Assembly (NCBI RefSeq): GCF_014205155.1
Contig: NZ_JACHMX010000001.1
Location: forward strand, 7,378,001 to 7,442,000
Direction: 5' to 3'
Origin: Amycolatopsis umgeniensis
Lineage (GTDB): Bacteria; Actinomycetota; Actinomycetes; Mycobacteriales; Pseudonocardiaceae
DNA: 64,000 bases
Made by a program: the position numbers and the translations under genes. The notes under the pieces were generated by a model. That model worked only from the letters and a program-made list of their open reading frames with translations. It had not been told where the DNA came from and made no database searches. Positions 44,188 through 53,919 of this stretch are shown piece by piece; positions within the stretch are counted from its first letter, which is position 1, and every line of letters starts with the position of its first letter.

Positions 44188-45044
44188 GCGGACTCCCCGA
44201 ATTCGGCGACGGCCTTCTGGTAGCGCGCTTCGTCCCCGGACAGGAACCGGTCGACGAATTTCGGCCACGCCTCGAGATCCTTGGCCGCCTCGGCGTAGTG
44301 GCGCTGGAAGCGCTCGTCGCGTCCGTAATCCGGGACGGCGGTGGTGAAATGCGCGCCGTTCGGGGTTTCGGCGACCCCGGTGACGAGCATCCGGCTCAGC
44401 AAAAGGCTTTGCACCGGCCCCGCTTCGGCGAGTTCGGCCGTCTCCACGATCTTTTCCGTGGACACGTAACACCTGTCGGCGGCGAGAGCGAACAGTTCGT
44501 CGAAGTACGGATCCGGCCCGAGGTACTGCGCGTTGCCCCGGGCGTCCGCGCGGTTGAGGTGGACGAAGGCCGCGTCGAGCTTCAGTGCGGGCACGGCCAG
44601 CAGCTCTTCGGCGTCGTCGTACGGGGATCGCACGGTGCGCAACGAAGGGTTCAGGTCCATGACGCCGGAGCCGAGGCCCGCACGCGTGGGCAGGAACGGA
44701 AGTCGTTGCGCGGCAGCGGAAAGACCGGTGCCGAAGACACCCTCGTCGTACTCCGTGACGGTGATCGACCCGGTTTCCCGCGCCCGGGAGAACCACGGGT
44801 CGTAGGGGATCGAATCCAAGGTGACGAAACCGAAGACGAGGTGTTTGATCTTGCCCGCCGAGGCCAGCAGCCCGACGTCCGGGCCGCCGTAGGAGACCAC
44901 GGTGAGATCCTTGACCGGCGAGCGCAGGATCGCGCGCACCAGCGCCATGGGTTTGCGCCGGGAGCCCCAGCCGCCGATCCCGATCGTCATGCCGTCCTCG
45001 AGTTCGGCGACGATCTCGTCCGGCGTCATCCGCTTGTCGGCCAT
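44184..45044 (-). CDS. ipdA: IpdA: ring-opening hydrolase, alpha subunit (CoA-transferase fold)
   Basis: A 286-residue subunit (Rv3551 is 292): GMTIGIGGWGSRRKPMALVRAILRS near the N-terminus is the family glycine loop, with TEYDEGVFGTGLSAAA and FLPTRAGLGSG further on. IpdAB opens ring C. ATG 45044 overlaps the echA20 stop by one base; a GTG one codon earlier is an alternative. Confidence 0.92.
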   Translation of the reverse strand: MADKRMTPDEIVAELEDGMTIGIGGWGSRRKPMALVRAILRSPVKDLTVVSYGGPDVGLLASAGKIKHLVFGFVTLDSIPYDPWFSRARETGSITVTEYDEGVFGTGLSAAAQRLPFLPTRAGLGSGVMDLNPSLRTVRSPYDDAEELLAVPALKLDAAFVHLNRADARGNAQYLGPDPYFDELFALAADRCYVSTEKIVETAELAEAGPVQSLLLSRMLVTGVAETPNGAHFTTAVPDYGRDERFQRHYAEAAKDLEAWPKFVDRFLSGDEARYQKAVAEFGESA

Positions 45045-45793
45045 CACTTCCCCTTACCGTCCAGGAACTCCTGGCGTGCGCCGTCGGAGACGCCCGCCAG
45101 GTTGAGTTCGAAGGTGAATCCCTGCTCGAAGCGGTAGCTGCGATGCACGGGCTGGACGTCGATGCCGTTGATGGCCTGTTTCGCCGCGCGGATCACGCGG
45201 GTGTCCTTCGCCGCGATCTGCCGTGCCACGCCGAGCGCGGTCTCGTCGAGTTCTTCCCGGGAGACCACGGCGTAGACCGAACCGTGGTGGTGCAACTGGG
45301 CCGCGGTGATCGTCGAAGCCGTGTAGTACAAGGCCCGCATCAGATGCTGGGGGACCAGCCGCGCGAGATGCGTCGCCGCGCCCAGCGCGCCGCGATCGAC
45401 CTCGGGGAGCCCGAAGGTCGCGTCCTCGCTGGCGACCACGACGTCCGCGTTGCCGACCAGGCCGACCCCGCCGCCGAGGCAGAAGCCCTGCACCGCGGCG
45501 ATCACCGGGACCGCGCAGTCGTACACGGCGGAGAACGCCGCCGCGCAGCCTTCGTTGGCGCCGATCAGCGCGCCGTAGCCCGGATCGCGCTGGATCTCCT
45601 TGATGTCGACCCCGGCGTTGAACCCGCGGCCTTCCGCGCGCAGCACCACGACATGCGTCGAGGGATCGCGCCCGGCGTCGGTGACGGCGGAGGCGAGGGC
45701 GAACCACCCCTTCACGCTCAGCGCGTTCACCGGGGGCGCGTCGACCGTGACCACGGCGATGCCTGGCTCCGGTGAGTGGGTGGAAACGGTCAT
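45044..45793 (-). CDS. echA20: EchA20: crotonase that opens ring D
   Basis: A 249-residue crotonase (Rv3550 is 247). It has AEGRGFNAGVDIKEIQRD, VQGFCLGGGVGLVGNADVVVASEDATFGLPEVDRGALGAATHL. EchA20 hydrolyses a cyclic beta-diketone CoA ester to open ring D. It heads echA20-ipdA-ipdB-ipdC; a degenerate KstR2-type box lies 28 bp upstream. Confidence 0.92.
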   Translation of the reverse strand: MTVSTHSPEPGIAVVTVDAPPVNALSVKGWFALASAVTDAGRDPSTHVVVLRAEGRGFNAGVDIKEIQRDPGYGALIGANEGCAAAFSAVYDCAVPVIAAVQGFCLGGGVGLVGNADVVVASEDATFGLPEVDRGALGAATHLARLVPQHLMRALYYTASTITAAQLHHHGSVYAVVSREELDETALGVARQIAAKDTRVIRAAKQAINGIDVQPVHRSYRFEQGFTFELNLAGVSDGARQEFLDGKGK

Positions 45794-45820
45794 CGGGCAC
45801 CCTCCACAGCTACCAAACCT

Positions 45821-45834
45821 AGCACTTGCTTGGT
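45821..45834. promoter_or_regulatory. Degenerate KstR2-type operator
   Basis: agcacttgcttggt keeps the right half (CTTGnT) and AnCA of AnCAAGnnCTTGnT but has two mismatches in the left half. It lies between echA20 and the divergent SDR gene, where M. tuberculosis also has a KstR2 site. Confidence 0.65.
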
Positions 45835-45885
45835 ACGTTAGCAGGACGTCCGGCCCGGGTACAGCGACCGTGAAGGAGGCCCGGT

Positions 45886-46683
45886 ATGGCTCTCGAACTC
45901 CGGCTCGACGGCGCCGTGGTGCTGGTGACCGGCGGGGTACGCGGCGTCGGCGCCGGTGTCACCAGGACTTTCCTGCGTGCCGGTGCCGAAGTCGTCACCT
46001 GCGCCCGCACCGAACCCGAGCGCCCGGTCCGCGCCGAGGACAGGGCGTCGACGTTCATTTCGTGCGACGTCCGGGACGCGGGTGAAGTCGACGCGCTCGT
46101 CGACGAGATCGTCCGGCGTCACGGCAGGCTCGACGTCGTGGTCAACAACGCGGGCGGCGCGCCGTTCGCCGAGGTGGCGAACGCGTCACCGCGATTCCAC
46201 GAGAAGATCGTCGCGCTGAACCTGCTGGCGCCGTTGACCGTCGCCCGCGCGGCGAACACGATCATGCAGCGCCAGGAAAACGGCGGCGTCATCGTGAACA
46301 TCAGCAGTGTCAGCGCGACGAGACCGTCGCCGGGGACGGCGTCCTACGGTGCGGCGAAAGCGGGCCTGGACAACCTGACGGCGACACTCGCCGTGGAGTG
46401 GGCGCCGAAGGTGCGGGTCAACGCTCTCGACGTCGGCATGGTGCGGACGGAGCACTCGCATCTGCATTACGGCGACGAGGCCGGGATCGAGGCCGTGGGC
46501 GCGACAGTCCCGTTAGGACGGTTGGCCGAACCGGACGAAATCGGTTCCTGCGCGGTGTTCCTGGCGTCCCCGCTGGCTTCCTACGTCAGCGGTGCCTGCC
46601 TGACCGTGCACGGCGGGGGAGAGGTTCCTGCTTTCCTCGCCGCTTCCAATTCGATGGTCAAAGAACGAAAGGAGCCGGTGTGA
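45886..46683 (+). CDS. Short-chain dehydrogenase (Rv3549c-like), KstR2 regulon
   Basis: A 265-residue SDR: VLVTGGVRGVGAGVTRTFLRAGAEV, NNAGGAPF, SVSATRPSPGTASYGAAKAGLDNL (Ser, Tyr, Lys) and a C-terminal SYVSGACLTVHGGGE. AAGGAGG is 8 bp before the ATG. It corresponds in position to Rv3549c, divergent from echA20. The exact C/D-ring step is not settled. Confidence 0.85.
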   Translation: MALELRLDGAVVLVTGGVRGVGAGVTRTFLRAGAEVVTCARTEPERPVRAEDRASTFISCDVRDAGEVDALVDEIVRRHGRLDVVVNNAGGAPFAEVANASPRFHEKIVALNLLAPLTVARAANTIMQRQENGGVIVNISSVSATRPSPGTASYGAAKAGLDNLTATLAVEWAPKVRVNALDVGMVRTEHSHLHYGDEAGIEAVGATVPLGRLAEPDEIGSCAVFLASPLASYVSGACLTVHGGGEVPAFLAASNSMVKERKEPV

Positions 46684-47585
46684 GCGGGATCGCCGACGGC
46701 CGGATCGTGGTGGTGACCGGTGCCGGTCGCGGCATCGGACGGGCACACGCGCTCGCGTTCGCCGCCGAGGGCGCGCGGGTGGTGGTGAACGACCTCGGCG
46801 CCGGGATCGACGGCAGCGGCGGATCGGCGGGGCCGGCGCAGGACGTCGTCGACGAGATCGAGGCGCTCGGCGGCAAGGCCGTCGCGAACACCGACGACAT
46901 CGCTTCCTGGGACGGTGCCGCGGCACTGGTGCGGACGGCCGTCGAAACCTTCGGCGGGCTGGACGTCCTGGTCAACAACGCGGGTTTCCTGCGCGACCGG
47001 ATGCTGGTCAACCTCGGCGAGGACGAATGGGACGCGGTCATCCGCGTCCACCTGAAGGGGCATTTCGCGCCGACACGGCACGCCGCCGAGTACTGGCGGG
47101 CGGAGTCGAAAGCGGGCAGGACGCGGGCCGCTCGGGTGATCAACACCAGCTCCGGCGCGGGTCTGCTCGGCAGTGTCGGGCAGGGGAACTACGCGGCCGC
47201 GAAGTCCGGGATCCTGGGCCTCACCCTGGTCGCGGCCACCGAATTCGGGCGCTACGGCGTCACCGTGAACGCGATCGCCCCGGCCGCCCGCACGCGGATG
47301 ACCGAAGAGGCGTTCGCCGACGACATGGCCGCGCCGGAGGCCGGTTTCGACGCCATGGCCCCGGAAAACGTGTCACCGCTGGTGGTGTGGCTCGGCAGCG
47401 AGGAGTCGTCCGGCGTGACCGGCCGGGTGTTCGAGGTCGACGGCGGACGCGTCTCGATCGCGCAAGGCTGGCGGCACGGCACGGTGCGGGACAAGGGATC
47501 CCGATGGGCGCCCGCCGAACTCGGGCCGGTCGTGGCCGAGTTGCTGGCCGAGGCTCCGGTTCCTGAAGCTGTTTACGGAGCCTGA
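46680..47585 (+). CDS. Short-chain dehydrogenase (Rv3548c-like, 17-beta-HSD4 type)
   Basis: A 301-residue SDR (Rv3548c is 304): VVTGAGRGIGRAHALAFAAEGARVVVNDLG, then NNAGFLRDRMLVNL and QGNYAAAKSGILGL. It has the longer hydroxyacyl-CoA dehydrogenase layout of peroxisomal MFE-2. GTG 46680 overlaps the preceding stop, so the two SDRs are coupled. Substrate likely a C/D-ring hydroxyacyl-CoA. Confidence 0.85.
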   Translation: MSGIADGRIVVVTGAGRGIGRAHALAFAAEGARVVVNDLGAGIDGSGGSAGPAQDVVDEIEALGGKAVANTDDIASWDGAAALVRTAVETFGGLDVLVNNAGFLRDRMLVNLGEDEWDAVIRVHLKGHFAPTRHAAEYWRAESKAGRTRAARVINTSSGAGLLGSVGQGNYAAAKSGILGLTLVAATEFGRYGVTVNAIAPAARTRMTEEAFADDMAAPEAGFDAMAPENVSPLVVWLGSEESSGVTGRVFEVDGGRVSIAQGWRHGTVRDKGSRWAPAELGPVVAELLAEAPVPEAVYGA

Positions 47586-47594
47586 AAGTCCCCT

Positions 47595-48461
47595 TCAGCC
47601 CCTGGTCAGGTCCCAGACCTCGGGCTGCGCACGGAACCCGCCCGACTTGTAGGTCTCGACGGCGGCGACGTTGGAGCTCGGCGTGCCCAGCGCCGCGCTC
47701 GACGACCCGAGCTCCTGGAGCGCGGCCGCCGCGGCGAGGGTGATCGCCTTGCCGTGACCGTGCCCGCGGTGATCCCGGTGCACGCCCATCGGCTCGAGGA
47801 TCCCGGGCTTGCCCGGACCGGCCGACCACACGGCCACCGCCGCGATGGCGTCACCGTGATCGTCGTACCCGAGCAGGCATCGGCCGTCGGCGTACGGCGT
47901 TCCGGCCGCCATCGCCTGCCACTTCCCGGCGGTGAACGTCGATCCGTCGAACGCCGCTCCGATCACGTCGGCCCACACGGCGGCCTTGTCCGGTCCGATC
48001 GTCTCGATCCGCAGGTCCGGCGCCTTCACCGGCTCGGAGAGATCCCGGTTCAACGGCGTCCACGGCTCCTCGTCGACCTGCCAGCCGTGCCCTGGCAGCA
48101 GGTCCTGGAGCAGCGCGTCCTTCGGTGCCTCGACGGACACCTTCCCGGCGGGCAGGACACCGCGCTCCGGTGCGATCACGTCGTCGGCCAGCCGCCGCGC
48201 CAGTTCCTCGTCCCGGCGAACGTCCGGCGCGGTCGTGACCCGCAGGAGGTCGGCTCCGTCGAGCAGTCCGACGGCGAGGATCCGGCCGTCCCGGCGCCAG
48301 ATCCGGACCGCCGCGGCCGTCGCTTCCGCCCCCGAGCGCCAGAACCAGCCGAGGTCACCGGGATGCAGTTGCCACGCCACCCCTTCGGACTGCCAGTCCC
48401 GCAACGCGGCCACGGCCTCGACCAGCCCGTCGACGCCTGGCTTCTCCACGATGATCGCCAT
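47595..48461 (-). CDS. GNAT-family N-acetyltransferase
   Basis: A 288-residue protein with a degenerate N-terminal GNAT-like half and a C-terminal GNAT domain containing the acetyl-CoA loop MGVHRDHRGHGHGKAITLAA and LGTPSSNVAAVETYKSGGF. ATG 48461 gives a natural start; the frame upstream is Arg/Pro-rich and non-coding. It converges on the SDR gene with 9 bp between stops. Substrate unknown. Confidence 0.82.
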   Translation of the reverse strand: MAIIVEKPGVDGLVEAVAALRDWQSEGVAWQLHPGDLGWFWRSGAEATAAAVRIWRRDGRILAVGLLDGADLLRVTTAPDVRRDEELARRLADDVIAPERGVLPAGKVSVEAPKDALLQDLLPGHGWQVDEEPWTPLNRDLSEPVKAPDLRIETIGPDKAAVWADVIGAAFDGSTFTAGKWQAMAAGTPYADGRCLLGYDDHGDAIAAVAVWSAGPGKPGILEPMGVHRDHRGHGHGKAITLAAAAALQELGSSSAALGTPSSNVAAVETYKSGGFRAQPEVWDLTRG

Positions 48462-48526
48462 GTCCGTGATCAGACACCACCTCGCGAACGGTCGCATCCG
48501 ATTTTCGGCGAGGCCAAGATGGAGGC

Positions 48527-49372
48527 GTGACGTCACTTCAGCGCCGTTTCTGGGAAGCGGTCGAGCCCTTGCACGCCGTCGTCTACTTCGCCCCGGAAAC
48601 GGCGGCAGCGGCCAAGGCGGTGGGCCTGCCGAGCTGGTGGATGGGCTATTTCGCCGGACGTGTGGCACCGCTCGGGCCGCTGCCGGAACCACCCGTGACC
48701 GCGATGCTCTTCGGGTTCGCCCCGCGGATGGTCGCGCGATCCCTGCCCGACGCCTGGAAATACGCCGAACCGGCTGTCGTGCTCCAGGCCCGGATGGACG
48801 CCGTCGAGGTCGCGCTGCGCCGGATCCTGCCCGCTGACAAGCCTTTCGAGGAGCTCGCCGAGCTGCTCGAACAGGCCGTCACCGGCTGCGACTACGCGGG
48901 AAGGCCACTCGCCGCCGCCTGGTCGTCGGTCGCGCGGCCCGCCACGGCCGCCGGGAGGGTCTGGCTGGCGGCGACGGTCTTGCGCGAGCATCGCGGGGAC
49001 GGTCACGTGCTTTCCGCCGTCGCCGCCGGGCTGCGCGGGCTCGACACCACGCTGACCCACATCGGCAGCGGGGCGGTGACACGCGAGGTCATCCAGGTCA
49101 ACCGGGGCTGGTCCGACGAAGACTGGGATGAGAGCGTCGCGCGTTTGACCGGCCGAGGCATCCTCGACGGCGATCGACGGCTCACCGATTCGGGAATCGC
49201 GCTGCGCCAACGGATCGAGGACGAGACCGACAGGCTCGCCACCGGTCCTCTGGATGCGCTGGGTGAAGACGGTGCCGCCGAGGTCCTGCGGATCGCCGTG
49301 CCGTTGAGCCGCCGCGTCTTCGACGCCGGCGCGATCCCGCTGCCGAATCCGATGGGGGCGCCAAGACCCTGA
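48527..49372 (+). CDS. SCO6745-family protein
   Basis: A 281-residue helical protein with RRFWEAVEPLHAVVYFAPE, PSWWMGYFAGRVAPLGP and a later LTDSGIALRQRIEDETDRLA, typical of the actinobacterial SCO6745 family, which has a winged-helix-like C-terminal part. No role is known. GTG 48527 begins 65 bp from the divergent GNAT gene. Confidence 0.75.
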   Translation: MTSLQRRFWEAVEPLHAVVYFAPETAAAAKAVGLPSWWMGYFAGRVAPLGPLPEPPVTAMLFGFAPRMVARSLPDAWKYAEPAVVLQARMDAVEVALRRILPADKPFEELAELLEQAVTGCDYAGRPLAAAWSSVARPATAAGRVWLAATVLREHRGDGHVLSAVAAGLRGLDTTLTHIGSGAVTREVIQVNRGWSDEDWDESVARLTGRGILDGDRRLTDSGIALRQRIEDETDRLATGPLDALGEDGAAEVLRIAVPLSRRVFDAGAIPLPNPMGAPRP

Positions 49373-49421
49373 CAGCCCTGACCGCTCGAAACTGTCGGAC
49401 CCCGGTGGGAGGCTGTTCCCC

Positions 49422-49913
49422 ATGGCGACGTGGCAGCGATTCAGTGAAGAGGCACCCGCGCTGGCGGAGAAGGTCAAAGAGCGGTTCACCGCGGAGAAGT
49501 CGCATGTGCTGGCGACAATCCGGAAGGACGGGTCGCCCCGGGTCAGCGGCAGTGAGGTCGATTTCCGTGAACAGGATCTGCTGATCGGTTCGATGATCAA
49601 CGCGATGAAGGCGAAGGACCTGCAACGTGACGGCAGGTTCGCGATCCACGCCGCCTCGGCGATCGACGACGGCGGCGCGGACGCGAAGGTGGCGGGCAAC
49701 GCCGTCGAGATCACCGATCCGGCGGAGGTCGCCCGCCTGCAGGGTGACGACGGCGAGGCACACGTGTTCCGGCTCGACCTCACCGAGGTGGTGCTGACCT
49801 GGGTCGAGGGCAACACCATCTATTTCGACTTCTGGAAGGAGGGGCAGGGGAGCAAACGGCTCGCGAGGCCGGACAACGGTCCGGTGGTCGAGGTCGCGCT
49901 GGACCAGGCGTGA
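49422..49913 (+). CDS. Pyridoxamine 5'-phosphate oxidase-like (flavin/F420 split-barrel) protein
   Basis: A 163-residue split-barrel protein: SHVLATIRKDGSPRVSGSEVDFREQDLLIGSMINAMKAKDLQRDGRFAIH matches the PPOX/FDOR superfamily. The cofactor could be FMN, F420 or heme; the sequence does not decide. It lies 49 bp after the SCO6745-like gene and may be co-transcribed. Confidence 0.78.
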   Translation: MATWQRFSEEAPALAEKVKERFTAEKSHVLATIRKDGSPRVSGSEVDFREQDLLIGSMINAMKAKDLQRDGRFAIHAASAIDDGGADAKVAGNAVEITDPAEVARLQGDDGEAHVFRLDLTEVVLTWVEGNTIYFDFWKEGQGSKRLARPDNGPVVEVALDQA

Positions 49914-50412
49914 GCGGTGAGGCGGTTCCCTTGGCGGGTAAGGCATAGGTGGCGTGTCCGCGGTCGGTTCAGTGACCCCTGCGCGACGCCGGGCCGAGAA
50001 CGTCGACTGTGTGGATTTGGACTGTGTGGATTTCGGGGCGTTGGATGACCAGAAATCCACACAGTGGGTCGTGAGTGCGGAGAAGCGGTAGGGATGTGTG
50101 GAAACAGGGACGTTCACTGTCCCTGTTTCCACACACCTCTCAGCTTGAGTGATGCCTCGCGCGGGATGCTCACTGCCTCGAGCCTGGCGCTCGAGTCACC
50201 TCGGGCCAGGTGCTGTCGAGAGGTAAGGCAAGGGGGTTGTGAAGGCCCCCTTCGGGACGATGATCGTCGCAAAGGGGGCCTTCACGACATTCGGACACAC
50301 GTGCACGGGTGGTCGTGAGGGGAAAGTCGTGCTAACCCGCTTCGCCACTCACGACCCCTCGTACCGAAGTCCCACTGCCGCCTTCACGGACCTGCGTTCG
50401 CCTTACCCCTCA
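49914..50412. other. 499-bp non-coding tract with three different hairpins
   Basis: No gene is visible between the convergent PPOX and fadA5 genes. Hairpin 1: actgtgtggatttc (50021-50034) pairs with 50052-50065, and its left arm is also directly repeated at 50005. Hairpin 2: a perfect 17-bp stem (50095-50111 with 50119-50135; core tggaaacaggga). Hairpin 3: 50236-50288, with gaaggccccctt and its complement, built like the GCGAAAG repeats. Forms of the post-stop motif ggtaaggc occur near 49937 and 50222, and a full inverted copy at 50400-50413. Confidence 0.8.
50236..50288. repeat. Double-palindrome element, GAAGGCCCCCTT variant
   Basis: Two units, gtgaaggcccccttcgggac and gtcgcaaagggggccttcac, pair around a seven-base centre, as in R1-R7 but with a different core (gaaggcccccttc). 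It suggests a second sequence class of the same architecture. Confidence 0.7.
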
Positions 50413-51600
<1,188 letters not shown>

Positions 51601-51615
51601 TCACTACGGAAAAAG

Positions 51616-51629
51616 TAGAACACGTTCTC
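51616..51629. promoter_or_regulatory. KstR-type operator, fadA5 side
   Basis: tagaacacgttctc fits TnnAACnnGTTnnA except the last base. It is 40 bp upstream of the fadA5 GTG. Confidence 0.82.
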
Positions 51630-51779
51630 GATTTGGGCAAGTCGTCCCAGGGTCGGCCTTATTTTGATCACTGGTCGCCGTTGTCGCTTCTTGCAGGCGG
51701 TCCGCGAGCCGACTCGGTTTAGTTAACGGGTTTCACTAAAACCCTTCACGTGATGGGCGCCATATGCTTCAATCGGGTC

Positions 51780-51793
51780 TAGAACGTGTTTCA
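51780..51793. promoter_or_regulatory. KstR-type operator, cyp125 side
   Basis: tagaacgtgtttca matches TnnAACnnGTTnnA fully and lies 27 bp before the cyp125 GTG. A separate inverted repeat (ggtttagt / actaaaacc, 51717-51743) sits upstream. Confidence 0.85.
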
Positions 51794-51819
51794 TTGGCGA
51801 ACCGCGTAGGAGGTAGCCC

Positions 51820-53046
51820 GTGGCCGCTCCCCTGATCCCCGCCGGTTTCGATTTCACCGATCCGGATCTGTACGCCACCAGACTGCCTCTGGCGGAGTTC
51901 GCGGAACTCCGCCGTACGGCACCTGTCTGGTGGAACCCGCAGCCGCACAACACCGCGGGCTTCCGCGATGACGGCTACTGGGTCGTCAGCCGGCTCGAGG
52001 ACGTCAAGGCGGTGTCGAGGGACAGCGAGCTGTTCTCGTCCCGGGAGAAGACCGCGATCATCCGGTTCGACGAGAACATGACGGATGACAGTCTCGAAGC
52101 CAATCGACTGGTCCTGCTCAACATGGACGCCCCGCAGCACACGAAGCTGCGCCGGATCGTGTCGAAGGGCTTCACCCCGAGGTCGATCTCGAAACTCGAG
52201 GACACCCTGCGCGATCGCGCGGAGCGGATCGTCAGCGAGGCCAAGAAAAAGGGCTCCGGAGATTTCGTCGTCGACGTCGCGTGCGAACTTCCCTTGCAGG
52301 CCATCGCCGAACTGATCGGCATCCCGCAGGAAGACCGGCTCAAGATCTTCGACTGGTCCAACCAGATGGTCTCCTACGACGATCCCGAGTACGAGGTCGA
52401 ACCGCTCGCCGCGTCCGCGGAGATCGTCGGCTACGCCTGGAACATGGCCGAAGAGCGGCGCAAGTGCCCGATGGACGACATCGTCACCAAGCTGGTGCAG
52501 GCCGACGTCGACGGCGAATCGCTGGCCTCCGACGAATTCGGCTTCTTCGTCATCCTGCTCGCCGTCGCGGGCAACGAGACGACGCGCAACGCGATCACCC
52601 ACGGGATGAAGGCGTTCCTGGATCACCCCGATCAGTGGGAGCTGTACAAGAAGGAGCGGCCGAAGACCGCGCCGGACGAGATCGTCCGCTGGGCCACGCC
52701 GGTGGTCGCCTTCCAGCGCACCGCGACCAGGGACACCGAACTCGGCGGGCAGCACATCCGCAAGGGCGACCGGGTCGGGATGTTCTACAGCTCCGCGAAC
52801 TTCGACCCGGACCACTTCGACGAGCCGGAGAAGTTCGACATCCTCCGCGAGGACAACCCGCACGTCGGCTTCGGCGGCACGGGCTCGCACTACTGCATCG
52901 GCGCCAACCTCGCGCGGCTCGAGATCGACCTGATCTTCAACGCCATCGCCGATGTCATGCCGAACATCAGCGAAGTCGCCCAGCCCGATCGGCTCCGGTC
53001 GAGCTGGCTCAACGGGATCAAGCACTACCAGGTCCGTTACGCCTGA
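51820..53046 (+). CDS. cyp125: CYP125: sterol C26/C27 monooxygenase
   Basis: A 408-residue cytochrome P450 (M. tuberculosis CYP125 is 433). The heme loop is GFGGTGSHYCIGANLARLE; the I-helix is AVAGNETTRNAITHGM. It oxidises the terminal side-chain methyl to the carboxylic acid, the entry step to side-chain degradation. GTG 51820 follows TAGGAGGT. In M. tuberculosis fadE28-fadE29 follow cyp125; here those genes are elsewhere (window start) and a transglutaminase-like gene follows. Confidence 0.9.
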   Translation: MAAPLIPAGFDFTDPDLYATRLPLAEFAELRRTAPVWWNPQPHNTAGFRDDGYWVVSRLEDVKAVSRDSELFSSREKTAIIRFDENMTDDSLEANRLVLLNMDAPQHTKLRRIVSKGFTPRSISKLEDTLRDRAERIVSEAKKKGSGDFVVDVACELPLQAIAELIGIPQEDRLKIFDWSNQMVSYDDPEYEVEPLAASAEIVGYAWNMAEERRKCPMDDIVTKLVQADVDGESLASDEFGFFVILLAVAGNETTRNAITHGMKAFLDHPDQWELYKKERPKTAPDEIVRWATPVVAFQRTATRDTELGGQHIRKGDRVGMFYSSANFDPDHFDEPEKFDILREDNPHVGFGGTGSHYCIGANLARLEIDLIFNAIADVMPNISEVAQPDRLRSSWLNGIKHYQVRYA

Positions 53047-53064
53047 TCAGCCCGGAGCGACGCC

Positions 53065-53871
53065 GTGGGGCACCATGGGGCCATGGGTCCCCACGTTCAG
53101 GTCGACGTCGAAATGTCCTTCCGGGTCACGAAACCCGGCCCCGCCGCGTTCGTGGTCGCGTTCGCGGGCGGGGCCGAGCAGGAGGAGTTCGCCTATCCCG
53201 CGCCGCCGCGCCAGGTGGTGTTCGAACACGGGACCCGTGCCCAGGTCCTCGACCTGCCCACCGGTGAGCACGTCGTGCGGTACCGGGCCGAACGCGCGCT
53301 CGGCCACGCCGAAGCCGAACGCGTCGGCATGGAAGACCTCATCCGCTACACCCGGCCGAGCCGGTACTGCCCGTCGGACCGGATGGGCGGGCTCGCGCTT
53401 TCGCGGTTCGGCCGGCTCCCCGACGCGCGCAGCCAGGTCGAGGCGATCGTCGAGCATGTGGGCGAGCACCTGTCCTATGTGGTCGGTTCCGGCTCGCCGA
53501 CCGACGACGCCGTCGACACCTACCTGGCAGGCGAAGGGGTGTGCCGCGACTTCGCGCACGTCTGCATCTCACTGTGCCGCGTGATCGACATCCCCGCCCG
53601 ATTCGTCGCGGTCTACGCGCCCGGACTGTCCCCAATGGACTTCCACGCCGTCTTCGAGGCCGCGATCGACGGCCGCTGGTACGTATTCGACGCCACCGGT
53701 CTCGCGCCGAGGCAGAGCCTGAGCCGGATCGCGACCGGGCGGGACGCCGCCGACACCGCGTTCCTCTCCACGCTCGGCTGTGAGCTGGACTTTCTCGGCA
53801 ACACCGTGCTGGCGACAGCGGGTCCGTCCCTGCCCGAGGACGACGGCTCGGAGCTGATCGCGCTCGCTTGA
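53065..53871 (+). CDS. Transglutaminase-like protein
   Basis: A 268-residue protein with the transglutaminase/protease triad: Cys in GEGVCRDFAHVCISLCR, His in MDFHAVFEA, Asp in WYVFDATG. The N-terminal part is a beta domain (VQVDVEMSFRV). GTG 53065 has GGAG seven bases upstream; ATG 53083 is an alternative. It lies 18 bp after cyp125 and could be co-transcribed; no steroid role is known. Confidence 0.82.
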   Translation: MGHHGAMGPHVQVDVEMSFRVTKPGPAAFVVAFAGGAEQEEFAYPAPPRQVVFEHGTRAQVLDLPTGEHVVRYRAERALGHAEAERVGMEDLIRYTRPSRYCPSDRMGGLALSRFGRLPDARSQVEAIVEHVGEHLSYVVGSGSPTDDAVDTYLAGEGVCRDFAHVCISLCRVIDIPARFVAVYAPGLSPMDFHAVFEAAIDGRWYVFDATGLAPRQSLSRIATGRDAADTAFLSTLGCELDFLGNTVLATAGPSLPEDDGSELIALA

Positions 53872-53919
53872 TCGCGTGTTGCCCACGAGCCGTGACCTCG
53901 CTGGGGTAGACATTGGCGT

